The translations under genes and the position numbers were made by a program. 64,000 bases of DNA from Cycas panzhihuaensis (lineage: Eukaryota; Cycadophyta). The DNA lies in contig CM041465.1 of the NCBI GenBank assembly GCA_023213395.1, positions 203,677,741 to 203,741,740 on the forward strand, in the 5' to 3' direction. Shown here one piece after another: positions 34,790 through 46,255 of this stretch. Positions within the stretch are counted from its first letter, which is position 1, and each line of letters begins with the position of its first letter. The notes beneath the pieces were generated by a model. It was not told where the DNA came from and did not search any database. It worked only from the letters and a program-made list of their open reading frames with translations.

Positions 34790-35990
34790 ACAAGTTGGAT
34801 GCCAATAATATTACTCTTGATTACGCTTACTACGGTTTCACATCTTTGTCAAAAATTCGCTTATGGCATCAACGTCTAGGACATTTAAGCCTAGACAATC
34901 AAGCAGATGAGATACAAAAACATGGTGTATGGGCTTCCAAAGATGTATGGTTCAAAATGTCTTTGCGAAGCTTGCATAATGGGGACACAACATCGGTGCC
35001 TTTTTCCTAAAGGCAAAGCATGGCGTGCATCTTATCCTTTGCAATTAGTTCACTCGGACTTGTGTGGACCCATGTCCACCCACTCCTTTGGAGGAGCATT
35101 GTACTACATATCCTTTATTGATGACTTCTCTCACAAAGTCCGGGTCTACTTCCTAAAACAAAATCAAGCCTTCTCAAAATTCAAAGAGTTCAAGGCGGAA
35201 GTAGAAAATGAATCGCTACTTAATTAGCACACTAAGGTCGATAATGGAGGTGAATTCACTTCAAATGAATTCAACCAATTTTGCAAGGATAATGGAATTC
35301 GGAGACAACTCACGACTCCTCATACTCCTCAAAGAAATGGAGTCTCGAGAGGATGAATAGAACGTTGGCTAATAAAGCCGAACAATGATGCATGCAAAAG
35401 GGCTTCCAAGAGCTTCGGGTCAAGCATTTCAAGCAAGACCTATGTGGCCAATCAAGTCCTACATGATCGCCAATATCACACCCGAGGAGGCATGGTGGAA
35501 AGAAGCCAACTATCACCCACTTAAGGACATTCGGTGTCTTGCATATATATGCACATACCGGATCAACAAAGAACTAAGTTGGACAAACATAGTCTTAAAT
35601 GCATCTTTGTAGGATATGCAATCGAGCAAAGCCTACAAGTTGTATGATCCAGCTTAGAGGAAAATACATCTCTCAAGAGATGTAATCTTTGTTGAGTATG
35701 ATCAAAAGAGTTGGATATGGCACCAATCCAACCCCCATTGACAAAGGGAAAAAGATTGTTGAGGACTTCCTTCCCTCAATCTTACACACCATGTTCTTCA
35801 TTCGCACCTTCCGTACCATCTACTTCATCCTCATTTGCCCCACTTGAACCTTCCACTTCATCTTCCGATACCCCTACACTTAGACCGGAAGATATTGAGG
35901 TTCAAGCCACATCATTTCGTGGTTACCTAAATGGTACACTCAAACAGTGCAGGATGGTCATATCATTGAAGGAAACGTCCATCAAAGTAT
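34790..35990 (+). pseudogene. Element G integrase, broken
   Basis: The pre-integrase segment RLWHQRLGHLSLDN lies at 34858-34900. The core has HSDLCGPM (35050), then VDNGGEF after a stop near 35224, and a degraded glutamate region near 35345. The post-core region is in several frames (TPEEAW near 35480, SSKAYKLYDP near 35620). A Ser-rich linker is at 35775-35880. Frequent single-base gaps break every domain. Confidence 0.82.
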
Positions 35991-36039
35991 CGGCACAAAA
36001 ACAAACTTTGCACTTATGGTGAAGTGCTTTCTATTGATG

Positions 36040-37545
36040 AGCCTACTACCTTTGCAGAGGCTTCACAAAGTGATAATTGGAAAGCGCCATGGATGAGGAG
36101 ATTGAATCCATTCATAAGAATGGTACTTGGGACTTGGTCGAATTGCCTCCACACAAACAGTAATCGGTTGTAAATGGGTCTACAAGACCAAAGTCCATTC
36201 TCGATGGGACACTCAAGCCGAGAAAGCAAGACTTGTAGCAAAGGGATTTAAACAACAAGAAGGAATTGATTACGAGGAGACCTTTGCACTGTAGCAAATA
36301 TGAACACCATCGACTTCTCTTGGCCCTAGCCGCACAATGCAAATGGGTCAGATATCGATGGACGTGAAGAGCGCCTTCCTCAATGGCGATCTTCAAGAGG
36401 AGGTATACTTGGAGCAACCTCCTGGTTACAAGGAACAAGGGAAGGAGCATTTGGTATGTCGCCTCAAGAAGGCTTTGTATGGCTTGAAGCAAGCTCCTAG
36501 GGCATGGTATGCAAAAATCGATGAATACTTTTTGAGACATGGGTTTCATCGATCCACATCTGATCCAAACTTGTACATCAAACATGACCATCACCATGTC
36601 ACTTATATTGCCTTGTATGTAGATGACTTAGTGATCACGGTGATGACACTAAGCTCATCAATGTTCTCCAAAATGATTTGAAGAGAAGTTTTGAGATGAC
36701 TGATCTTGGACTTCTCCATTACTTTCTAGGCTTTGAGGTATGGCGGCGGCAGTTATATCTTCATTTCCCAAGCAAAATATTCTTGGGACATCTTGCAGAG
36801 ATTCAGGATGCAGTACTGCAAGACGGCGCCTACACCCATGGAGAACGGCACCAAGCTTTCTCTCAATGAGGAAGCTACACCAGCAGATCCCACACTTTAC
36901 CGTAGCTTGATTGGGAGTCTCATTTATCTCACCAACACTCGTAGGATATTTCATTTGTCGTTGGGATTTGCTCTCGTTACATGTCTCAACCCAATCGGAT
37001 AATCGAATGCAAAGAAGACGCATACTCAAGTATATCAAAGGAACATTGACTTGGACTTGAGTATGTACATAAGGAGAACTTCACTTTGGAGGGTTCTCCG
37101 ATTCGACAAGGTGATGCCGAGGATAGCGTAAGATCTACCTCGGGTTCTTGTTTACCCTTGGTACAAGAAATTGTTTCATGGAGTTGCAAGAAGCAACCAA
37201 ATGTTACCTTGTCCTCCAGGCGTAATACAAAGCCGCAGCCGCAGCCTTGTGAGGCTATCCGGCTCGACGGATTCTTGGTGAGCTTGGGTTTCAAAGCAGT
37301 GACCGGCCTTCATTGTGACAATCGAGTGTCCTCAAGCTAACTAAGAATCCTGCTTTTCCACGACGGACCAAGCATATTGAAGTTCACCACCATTTCATCA
37401 GGGAGCATGTACACAGTGGTGAGATCACACTTCAATATCGACCAACAGAGCAACATACGGCAGATATCTTTACCAAGCCACTTGGTAGAGACAAATTTGT
37501 AAAATTTAGAGATGGTCTTGGTGTCCGACTTAACATTGTAAGCGA
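36040..37545 (+). pseudogene. Element G reverse transcriptase and RNase H, broken
   Basis: RT shows [20 protein letters not shown] (36358-36420), [18 protein letters not shown] and the catalytic YVDDLVIT (36617-36640). FEMTDLGLLHYFLG is at 36690. RNase H follows from about 37080. The segment at 37213-37232 matches the altered stretch in element E exactly, so the catalytic Glu motif is missing here too. RNase H ends at the polypurine tract GAAGGGGG (37547-37554). Confidence 0.85.
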
Positions 37546-37554
37546 TGAAGGGGG

Positions 37555-38134
37555 TGTTAAACCTTATGTTTAAATGTTAAGTGAATGTACTTTTATTTTT
37601 CATGTAATATATGCACTTTATACTTTAGGGGTGACTTATCACTTAAGTGATAAAGTGCACACCCACATTCTTTCTAGTGACACAACGTTGTCACAAAAGG
37701 GTCAATGGACCCTCATGCACTTGTTTGAATATTCCAAGTGATGTATCTTGGATGTTTGACACTTGTCAAACATCCAAGGCCTTAGGTGAGGATCCAAGCA
37801 CTTTTGCTCATGATCCATGTGATGTATCTTGGATATTTGACACTTGTCAAACATCCAAGGCCTTAGGTCTTTCATTTCACTCTATATAAGGAGACCTCTC
37901 CTCATTGTCCATAAGAGGAGAGTTGGAGTTGTATTGTTATGCTATCAGTTTGCTAATCAAGCTATTTTCTACTTGGGAGGTTGGACCAATTCCAACTCCA
38001 CATATTGGGTATCATTTTCTCTTGCTCCTATATTTCAGTTTATGCTTTTATGCTCTCATGCTTTCATGCATTTATTGTATTGTGATTATATTTATGATCT
38101 TGGGATCAATGTGGCCTAATGCCCATTGTCAACA
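37555..38134 (+). repeat. Element G 3' LTR (580 bp)
   Basis: It is nearly identical to the 5' LTR. The TATA box is complete here (TATATAAG, 37883-37890). The palindromes are at 37636-37653, 37750-37775 and 37831-37856. It ends CAACA at 38134 and is followed by the duplicated target GCAAA. Confidence 0.95.
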
Positions 38135-39020
38135 GCAAAATCATAATAAGGCTTACCCAACACTTCTTGGAAGACCATGGTTACTTGCAATGGAAGCATT
38201 ACAAGATTGGGGAAAATTAACTTTTACCTTGCACAATGCAGGAAAGAAAGTAGTTTTACCCCTTTGTTCGGACAAGCCTCAAATAGAAAAGATTGAAGAT
38301 GTAGATACAACATCTACAACTACAGTTACATCAGCCACCACAATCAATCCCTGTTTACAAACAACATTCCAAGCATTAAAAACTCCTCCTCATCTTCCTA
38401 GTGAAATATCATCAGCTTATTTGCTAGACTGGTTGCAAACAATGTGGGAAGAAATAGGAGATGCATCTTCGAACTGCTATCAATTGGAGTTGTGCCCAGA
38501 TGAGTAACAAAAGGATCAGAGCAACATAGGTAATTTTGTACCTCAAAATGACAAAAAGGGAGGAACGAAAAGTTTTGTAAAAGATTTTTTCCCTATAAAA
38601 AAACAAGATGATTGCTTGTATTTGTTGTCTGCCAATAAACAAATGTATGGCTGTGATTTGATTAAAATGTTGCTAGGGAATAAATCAGTAGTAGAAAAAT
38701 GTTTGTCCAAAATTCCTGCACATATTAAATTGTTGAAAGGCACAAAGGAACAACAAAGCATTCCTTCCTCTGGTGAAAGGAGTTGTTATCAAATACGTAA
38801 ACAAGATGAAGCACGAAATTTTCCTCAGGCATATTCTATTGTAAAATATGGCCAAAAGGAAATGTGCCAAACCCCAACCTATGAATTAAGGCCAGATGGG
38901 AAAACTATTCAGAAGAAAGAGCTCCAACTAAAACAAATTAATGTTGGAACAGAAGAAGATCCTAAGTGGATAAAAATAGGAGAATATTGGGAACCGAAAA
39001 TAATGCAGCAGGCAACATAA
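38135..39020 (+). pseudogene. Element H protease C-terminal part and protease-RT linker
   Basis: After the G insertion the protease frame continues with NHNKAYPTLLGRPWLLAM (38141-38194), the L-G-R-P-W motif of the family. A linker of about 250 residues follows in two frames (to 38507, then 38616-39020). It ends KIGEYWEPK just ahead of the RT. Linker sequence like this is usual between protease and RT in the Ogre/Tat/Athila clade. Confidence 0.82.
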
Positions 39021-40640
39021 CTTTTCTATGAATATAGGGACATTTTTGCATGGTCCTATAAGGACATGAAGGGGATTCCCCCAGAATTAGGAGAGCATAA
39101 AATTGAGTTAATGGAAAATGTAAAACCAGTAAGGGAGAGGCCTTACAGGATGAACCCTCGGTATAAAGAGCAAGTGAAAGCAGAATTGGATAAATTGTTA
39201 AGAGGCAAGATACATTTTTGAGGTAGAAAGTAGTGAATGGGTGAGCCCAGTTGTGGTGGTACCCAAAAAGAATGGGAAATTGCGTGTATGTGTTGATTAT
39301 ATAGGGCTTTAAACAAAGCCACAAAGAAAAACCCATTTCCAATTCCTTTCATAGAAGACATATTGGAAAAAGTTGTAGGACACAAAGTATTTTCGTTCAC
39401 TGATGGATTCAGTGGATATAGTCAGGTTCGGATAGCACCTGAAGACCAATTGAAGACAACATTTGTCATGGAATGGGGCACTTATGCATACTGAGTAATG
39501 CCATTTGGGCTGACTAATGCCCCGGCTACATTTCAAAGAATAATTTTAAACATTTTTTGAGAATTGATAGGGAAGGCAATAGAAGAATTTTTGGATGATT
39601 GGACCTTGTATAGTTTGTTAAAAAATCATTTGATCCAGTTGGGACTAATGTTGGAAATGTGTAGGAAAGGTAGATTATGCCTAAATCCAGACAAATGTAC
39701 CTTTATGGTACCATTTGGGTCTTTACTAGGCCATATTGTCTCAAAAGAAGGATTGATGACAGACCCAGCAAAGGTGGAGGTGATTTCGAATTTTCTAGTT
39801 CCCCAAAACACAAAGAATCTAAAAGGATTCTTGGGAATGACCGGATATTACCAGAAATTCATAAGAGGATATGCTCAAATTGCCTATCCCTTGGAATCGT
39901 TGTTGAAAAAAACAAAGAAATGGGAATGGATGATGAGACAACAATTGTCCTTTGATGTTTTGAAGAAGAAGATAGTGGAAGCCGCTGTGCTTAAATTCCC
40001 AGACTAGAACAAACCATTCCATGTACACATGGACACCTTGTTGTACACCATTGGATGTGTGTTAGCTCAGTCAGTTGATGAAAAAACTGAGTCTTCCCAT
40101 CGCATTTGCAAGTTGAAAATTGACATCAGTTGAACATAACTATACAGTTACGGAACAAGAGGGACTTGGCATGATCTGTGCTTTGCATAAATTCTGACAT
40201 TACTTGTTGGGTAACCCTTTTGTATTCTTTGTTGATCATCGAACTTTGCAATATTTAATTAATAAGCCTATTCTCCAAGGAAGGATTAGTTGCTGGCTAA
40301 TGCTCTTTCAGGAATTTATGTTTAAAATTGTGGTGAAAAAAGGGGACAAGCACGTGATACTAGATCAACTTTCCATAGTAAAGGAAGTAGAACCAGCCAC
40401 TGGGATATTTGATGATTTTCCGAACCATGAATTATTTTCTATTAAAGCTATTCCATCATGGTACGAGGGAATTGCTGAATATTTATCCACAAGACAAACA
40501 CCTAAGGGGTTAGAAAAGGCAGAAAGAAGAAGTTTTATCAAGAAAGCCTTTCCCTTCCAACTAATAGGTCGCATGTTATATAAGATGGGGCCAGACGAAG
40601 TGTTACGAAGATGCATATTGCAACATGAAGTATAAACAAT
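39021..40640 (+). pseudogene. Element H reverse transcriptase and RNase H
   Basis: RT includes EWVSPVVVVPKKNGKLRVCV (39235-39295), GFSGYSQVRIAPEDQLKTTF (39405-39464), MPFGLTNAPATFQR and the catalytic F-L-D-D (39589-39600) in place of Y-x-D-D. Frameshifts near 39215 and 39300 and stops near 39494 and 39558 break it. RNase H follows from about 40010 (HMDTLLYTIGCVLAQS) to about 40380. The order RT-RNase H-integrase is that of gypsy elements. Confidence 0.87.
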
Positions 40641-41725
40641 ACTGAGAAAAGCTCATAAAGGAGCAACCTCAAGCCATCATGGAAGCGAGGCTACAGCGCA
40701 AAAGATCTTATTAGCAGGATTATGGTGACCAACCTTGTTTGAGGATGCTGAAAAATGGGTAAACATTTGTGACATCTGCCAAAGCATGGGTAAGCACCCT
40801 AGAAGAAACTATTTGCCCCTACATCCCATACTAGCCCAGGCCCCGTTTGAAAAATGGGGGCTAGATTTTGTAGGACCAATTAGTCCTCTGGCTCGTAGAA
40901 CCAATGCAAGATACATATTAGTGGCTACAGACTTTTTGACAAAATGGATGAAAGCCAAACCAATGAAAAAATCTGATGCTAGAAGCACAGCCCGATTTTT
41001 ATATGAAGTCATTATAGTTAGATTTGGTTGTCCCCTAGAGATTGTATTAGATCAAGGAGGAAGTTTTCTGAATCAAACAATAAAATATTTAACTTCGGAT
41101 TTTTTTATACAACATGGTAAATCCTCACCATACTATCCCAGGGTTAATGGACAAGTTGAAAGCACCAATAAAATCTTGAAGATAGCTTTGATGAAAATTT
41201 GCAGTGTGGATCAGACGGACCGGGCAGATAAGTTGCATTCAATTCTTTGGGCAGACAAAACGATGAGGAAAAGGCCACATAAACATACTCCATTTCAATT
41301 AGCATATGGATTAGAAGTTGTGGTTCACTTGGAATTTCAGGCAGAAAGTTTGAGGGTGGCACAACAGTTGAGGCTAGAAGTAGAAGTTTCCTATGACCAG
41401 AGACTGATTCTATTATTAAAATTGGATGAAACACAGGCTCGAGCTTTGTGGGAGATACAGATAGAAAAAAGAAGACGTAAAGCTTGGCACGATTGACATT
41501 TGAAAAAGCCAGAGTATAAGGTAAATGGTTTAGTTTTATTGTATGATAGTAAATTTAAAATGAAACCAGGCAAAATGAAAATAAGGTGGTTAGGTCCTTA
41601 CAAGGTCATTCACATTTGTGAAAACGAGGCTATTAAACTAGAGCAGTTAGATGGTAAGCCTTTGACTAGGTTAGTCAATGGCAGTAGAATAAAATTGTAT
41701 AAGAGATTAAAAAAGAAAAAAAAAA
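40641..41725 (+). pseudogene. Element H integrase
   Basis: The zinc-binding segment has HKGATSSHHG (40651) and CDICQSMGKH (40771-40800). The core carries all three catalytic acids: D in LDFVGPIS (40861), D in VLDQGGSF (41046) and E in GQVESTNK (41150). A stop near 40727 precedes the second zinc-finger half. The C-terminal part (41520-41725) has GPYKVIHI and ends in a Lys-rich tail. This is the best-kept enzyme in the element. The tail is the first unit of the tandem repeat that follows. Confidence 0.88.
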
Positions 41726-42951
41726 GAAGAGCACAGAACCAAGGGAACAGGTTCTCTAACCAGAAGGGATATTCGATGGAATTAGACAAAGGCCACGTCA
41801 AGCGAAAGCAAGGATCGGACGACCTTTTGTTAACAGCAAGAGTCATAATGATAAAAATGTAGAAGGCAACCGGTAATTAACTACCGAAATAGTGGTACGT
41901 ACAAACGGTGCAACCACCTTGAATAATGATGAAGCACGTCAACCAAAGAATATCACCATCTGGTACGAGATGTATGACGCAGTGACAGAAATCGTAAAGA
42001 CAACAAAAAAATAAAATAATTAGTTACTGGGTCGAGGTGATTGAATCAGAGCATGATTTCACGAGCGGTAGACGAACCGACATAGTTAGATGGTAAGCCT
42101 TTGACTAGGTTAGTCAATGGCAGTAGAATAAAATTGTATAAGACATTAAAAAAAAAAAAAGAGCACAAGGACCAAGGGGACAAGTTCTCTAACTAGAAGG
42201 GATATTCGATGGAATTAGACAAAGGCCACGTCAAGCGAAAGCAAGGATGGGACGACCTTTTGTTAACAACAAGAGTCATAATGATAAAAATGTAGAAGGC
42301 GACCAGTAATTAACTACCGAAACAGTGGTACGTACAAACGGTGTAACCACCTTAAATAATGATGAAGCACGTCAACCAAAGAATATCACCATCTGGTACG
42401 AGATGTATGACGGAGCGATAGAAATCGTAAGGACAACAAAAAAATAAAATAATTAGTTACTGGCTCGAGGTGATTGAATCAGAGCATGATTTCGTGAGCG
42501 GTAGACGAACCGACGCAATTAGATGGCAAGCCTTTAACTAGGTTAGTCAATGGCAGTAGAATAAAATTGTATAAGACATTAAAAAAAAAAAGAGAGAGAG
42601 CACAAGGACCAAGGGGACAGGTTCTCTAACCAGAAGGGATATTCGATGGAATTAGACAAAGGCCACGTCAAGCGAAAGCAAGGATGGGACGACCTTTTGT
42701 TAATAGCAAGAGTCATAATGATAAAAATGTAGAAGGCAACCAGTAATTATCTACCGAAATAGTGGTGCGTACAAACGGTGCAACCACCTTGAATAATGAT
42801 GAAGCACGTCAACCAAAGAATATCACCATCTGGTACGAGATGTATGACGCAGCGACAGAAATCATAAGGACAACAGAAAAATAAAATAATTAGTTACTGG
42901 GTCGAGGTGATTGAATCATAGCATGATTTTGCGAGCGGTAGACGAACCGGC
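41646..42951 (+). repeat. Three tandem copies of ~435 bp at the integrase end
   Basis: Units run 41646-42084, 42085-42517 and 42518-~42951, each opening with a variant of TTAGATGGTAAGCCTTT and closing with AGCGGTAGACGAACCG. They are more than 90% alike by eye, with differences mainly in the A-rich run. The first unit encodes the integrase tail (QLDGKPLTRLVNGSRIKLYK). The later two repeat that coding tail out of context. Confidence 0.93.
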
Positions 42952-44745
42952 GCAGAGGGAAGCAATGACGAAAACAATCATCTTCAGAGAGAACGACAAT
43001 CCTCGTATTCGCTTGGAATGGCAAGTTATGGGGGAAGAGGACAAATGGAGAAAACTAATGATAGCCGCGGGATTTCAGAAATATGTACTGGTAGGGACTT
43101 TTCCATGTTCCCTGAAATTTATGAATATAGTAACTCCATTACTAGTGGCGCACCTAAAGATATTACAAATTTCAGAAGATACAATAACTACGATAACTAG
43201 TCTACCTAAGGACGACGAACCAGTCAGAAGAAATAACTAGATTTCGAGAGAAGAAGCGACAAGACAGATTAGAGCAAATGAGAAAGATGTCTCCAATTCA
43301 GGGATCAAAATCGCAGGGATACAGTCACCAGAGGAGATTTTTAGCTCACTTTATTTTCACTAGGCTAATACTAACACAAAAAAGCCTTTTCGTACCGGTG
43401 AATTTGAGGACTATGGTTAATCAATTGGCTCAAGGGAAGCAGTATAATTGGGTTAGCTTCATAGCGGGGCAAATACTTCAAAGTCTACAGATGTCTAGGA
43501 GACAGTAAAATCAGTGACTTTTTTGTCATGTAACGATCTTGCAAGAGTTGTTATTTTCACAATGTCCGAAGTTAGAATTGCCTAAACCGGAAGAAAAATA
43601 GGCACCCTTAGCTTGTTGGACTAGCACCTACACCAGCGATGAGAAATGGACAGAAATTTAGGATGTGGTTCAAACCTAGGTGCAAAAACAATATCAGTTG
43701 AAGTTAATGGAAAGAAAGGTAATTGAAATAAAAGAAGAAGATGAAAACAGAGGAGAAACTCCATAGAAAAAAGTGGGAGGACAGAAAGCTAAAGTTCCCC
43801 AGGGAGAAGTAGAAAAAAAGAAGGAAGAACCTCCAAAAGGGGAGAAAGAAAAGGAAAAAGAATAGGCGAAACTGGGGAAGAGAAAATAGGAAGAAGGAGA
43901 CAGCAAAGAACAAGAATACATAGAGGATGAATTTCAAAGACAAGAGAATAAGATTAGCCAAAGAAAAAAGGAAACAAGAAGTTATAGAAAAAATAGAAAA
44001 TCAACCACCTGAAGTAGAATATAACATAGATAAGGAGATATTAGAAGAAGGACAAGATCCTATGAAATGTGATTCGCAGGATGTGTCCAAATGGAGAACA
44101 TCCTTTTTAGCTCGGGTGACCAGACAGTTAGTTACAGAATTAGAAAACAGGTCTAAACCTTCTCGAGAAACAATAAGAATAATTCAGTTGGAGCAACAAC
44201 TTCATGAAATTATGGATAAATTGGAGTCTTTAAAGAAATTTGTATTAGAATGGGTAGACGATGTTGATGAGGTCACCCCATAGTTGCTACAATTCAAGGA
44301 GAAATTCGATCAATGAGGACATGCAACCTGTATTCCATCAGTTGGGAGCATGAATCCTTAAATCTTATGAGGAATCAGAACGCTGTATGAAGTTATGGCA
44401 AGAAATGAATACATACCGATCAGAATTAGAATTTGCTCAGAAATTGAATGTAAAATTAACCCGGGAAATAGAACAATTGCACTAAGGAGAAATGCCTACA
44501 ATTTTGCAATTAGACACAATGGGAGACGTGGTGTTACTATGTGAATATTTGAAACAAAACGAGTTAAGGCTGCCTCCACAAATTACTAGGCCGGATATGG
44601 AATATATTAGATGAGAAAAAGCAAAGATAAGGGAGGCCCGACTAAGGAATAAGGGAAGGTAAAATTCTAGAATTTTTGTTGTACAGTGGGAGAGTAGGAA
44701 GGGGTAATAAATTTTTTTGAATTTTAAAAACGAGTATGTCACTCG
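42911..44745 (+). pseudogene. Element H extra coding region downstream of integrase
   Basis: Several plus-strand ORFs lie between the tandem repeat and the 3' LTR: 42911-43240, 43278-43508 and 43927-44283, with gaps closed only by frameshifts. The first has RLEWQVMGEEDKWRKLMIAA. The middle part is very rich in Glu and Lys. The third (118 residues) is strongly charged and probably coiled coil (IRIIQLEQQLHEIMDKLESL). I recognise no family. Some plant gypsy lineages carry an extra ORF in this place (env-like in Athila). I see no signal peptide or clear membrane segment. Confidence 0.5.
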
Positions 44746-44767
44746 TTTAAAGTAGCCGCAGGGGAGA
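44731..44767 (+). other. Hairpin and polypurine tract before H 3' LTR
   Basis: AAACGAGT and ACTCGTTT form a perfect 8-bp inverted repeat around ATGTC. A purine run GCAGGGGAGA then lies directly against the LTR start. The purine run is the plus-strand primer. The role of the hairpin is unknown. Confidence 0.75.
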
Positions 44768-45432
44768 TGTGCGTGGCCAAAAGATGACTGTTATATTGAA
44801 GTGCAATCGACAAGTAGAACGTGTGAACAGACAGTCAAAAGTACGATTGGGTAGCTAGCAGATACAACCCGAGTTCCAGCAGGTGCAACTAGGCTTCTAA
44901 TAGGTGCAACCGAGGTGCGATCGAGTTCCAACAGGTGCAACCAGGCTTCTAACAGGTGCGACCGAGTTCCAACAGGTGCAACCCAGCTTCTAACAGGTGC
45001 GACCGAGTTCAGCAGGTGCAACCAGGTTTCTAACAGGTGCGATGGAGTTCCAACAGGTGCGACCAGCTCTCCGACAGGTGCAACCAGGGCAATGACTGGT
45101 ACGACTAGGGCAGAATTAGTTAAGAATAAAATGTAAAATGATGTTGAGAAATGATAAAATAGTTATAGTAATTAGTTAAAACCGCAGGTTAGGAGATATA
45201 AATATAAGTTATTGTAAAAATGACACACGTGTATATATATATTTTTTCTATGTAGTGCTGCTTAACTACTGCTATTGTACACTATCTTGGCTTGCATTTG
45301 GTTGTGAAAGGACTAGATGCAGAGCCCATAGTAATGAAAGCTTGGTTTTTGTGCTCCAATTCCTTGTGTCTCTCTTTTGCTTGTAAATGTATGTGGAATT
45401 TAGCATAAGATTGGTAGAGTAGAAGAGTAGGC
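44768..45432 (+). repeat. Element H 3' LTR, main part (continues 50866-50870)
   Basis: It starts TGTGCGTGGCC. It contains the minisatellite (44869-45108), then sequence matching the 5' LTR to GAGTAGGC. Element I is inserted here. The last five bases, GTACA, plus the duplicated TAGGC lie at 50861-50870. Confidence 0.9.
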
Positions 45433-46255
45433 TGTTGGCGTTAAAATTGACTCAATGGCTGTATTGACCAAAGGGAGGCAAGTACGGACCACGCGGAGGT
45501 ACGCACGAGGCGAAACAGTGAAAAAACCAAAGATTCAGTGCGTATGGCAGTGCGTGCACGCATCGAACGGCACGTACCACGAGATACGCACCGATGAAGG
45601 AACGAAGCGAGACGCACGCGACGATGCGAAGACGGAAGTTGGGCCGCCCGACGCGTGCGACGGACCTAATGAAGACATTAGTTAAAGTGCATAACTAATG
45701 ATTAAAGTGAAAGGGTACCTTGGTGACAAAAGGTATGGTTATGACTTTGGGTCATAACCTTTCACCCAAAAGGCATCAAAGGGACATATTTAATGGTGCT
45801 TTGAGGACCATTCCAAAGGTGAGAGCCGAGTGATTCAATTCCATGACATACTCTCGGAGGGTGAGAGCCGAGATCAAGAGTACGCAAAGGTGCGTATGAC
45901 AAGACGCATGACACCGATTGGAGCATGAGTGCATGATAAGTACCATCCGGCACGCATATGTAACAGAGATCGATGTCGCCGAATGCTCAGAACGCATTCC
46001 AAATCGTAAATGAACTGTTGAATTAATAAAAGAAGAGTTATGTGGAAATTGGTGCATTCTTGATATATGTTGATGATGTGCTGAAATATGTATTGAATTC
46101 TGTACTGCTGTGTACCATTCTGTGAATTATATATGGAATGTATGTGGAATATATGTGTATAACCATGTTGACAGTGTCCTAAAACTAGACTATAGCGCTG
46201 TGTAACCTTGACAAGTGCACTGATTCCACAAGGGAGTGGAATCTACAAGTCAACA
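45433..46255 (+). repeat. Element I 5' LTR (823 bp)
   Basis: It starts TGTTGGCGTTAAAATTGAC and ends CAAGTCAACA. It has a perfect inverted repeat GGTTATGAC...GTCATAACC (45737-45759) and repeated GAGAGCCGAG phrases near 45823 and 45862. The 46256-46269 primer site (TTGGTTCCGTTGCC) resembles tRNA-Asp. Confidence 0.93.

Larger units (their letters stand above)
31283..38134 (+). mobile_element. Element G: complete Ty1/copia insertion, 6.85 kb
   Basis: Two LTRs (577 and 580 bp) flank copia coding sequence. The target-site duplication GCAAA is exact at 31278-31282 and 38135-38139. The H protease reading frame resumes in phase after one GCAAA copy is discounted, which confirms the insertion site. 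The LTRs differ by about five substitutions and three 1-bp indels by eye, so this is a fairly recent insertion. Many 1-bp gaps break its coding region. It shares its LTR family with B. Confidence 0.96.

Noticed and set aside
43704-43961. Minus-strand Phe/Ser-rich ORFs that look like membrane proteins.
   Set aside because: They are antisense to a Glu/Lys-rich coding region of element H; GAA/AAG codons read backwards give Phe, Ser and Leu.
45455-45685. 76-residue ORF at the start of the element I LTR, with a counterpart at 50076-50291.
   Set aside because: The two LTR copies do not keep the frame, so it is not a conserved protein.
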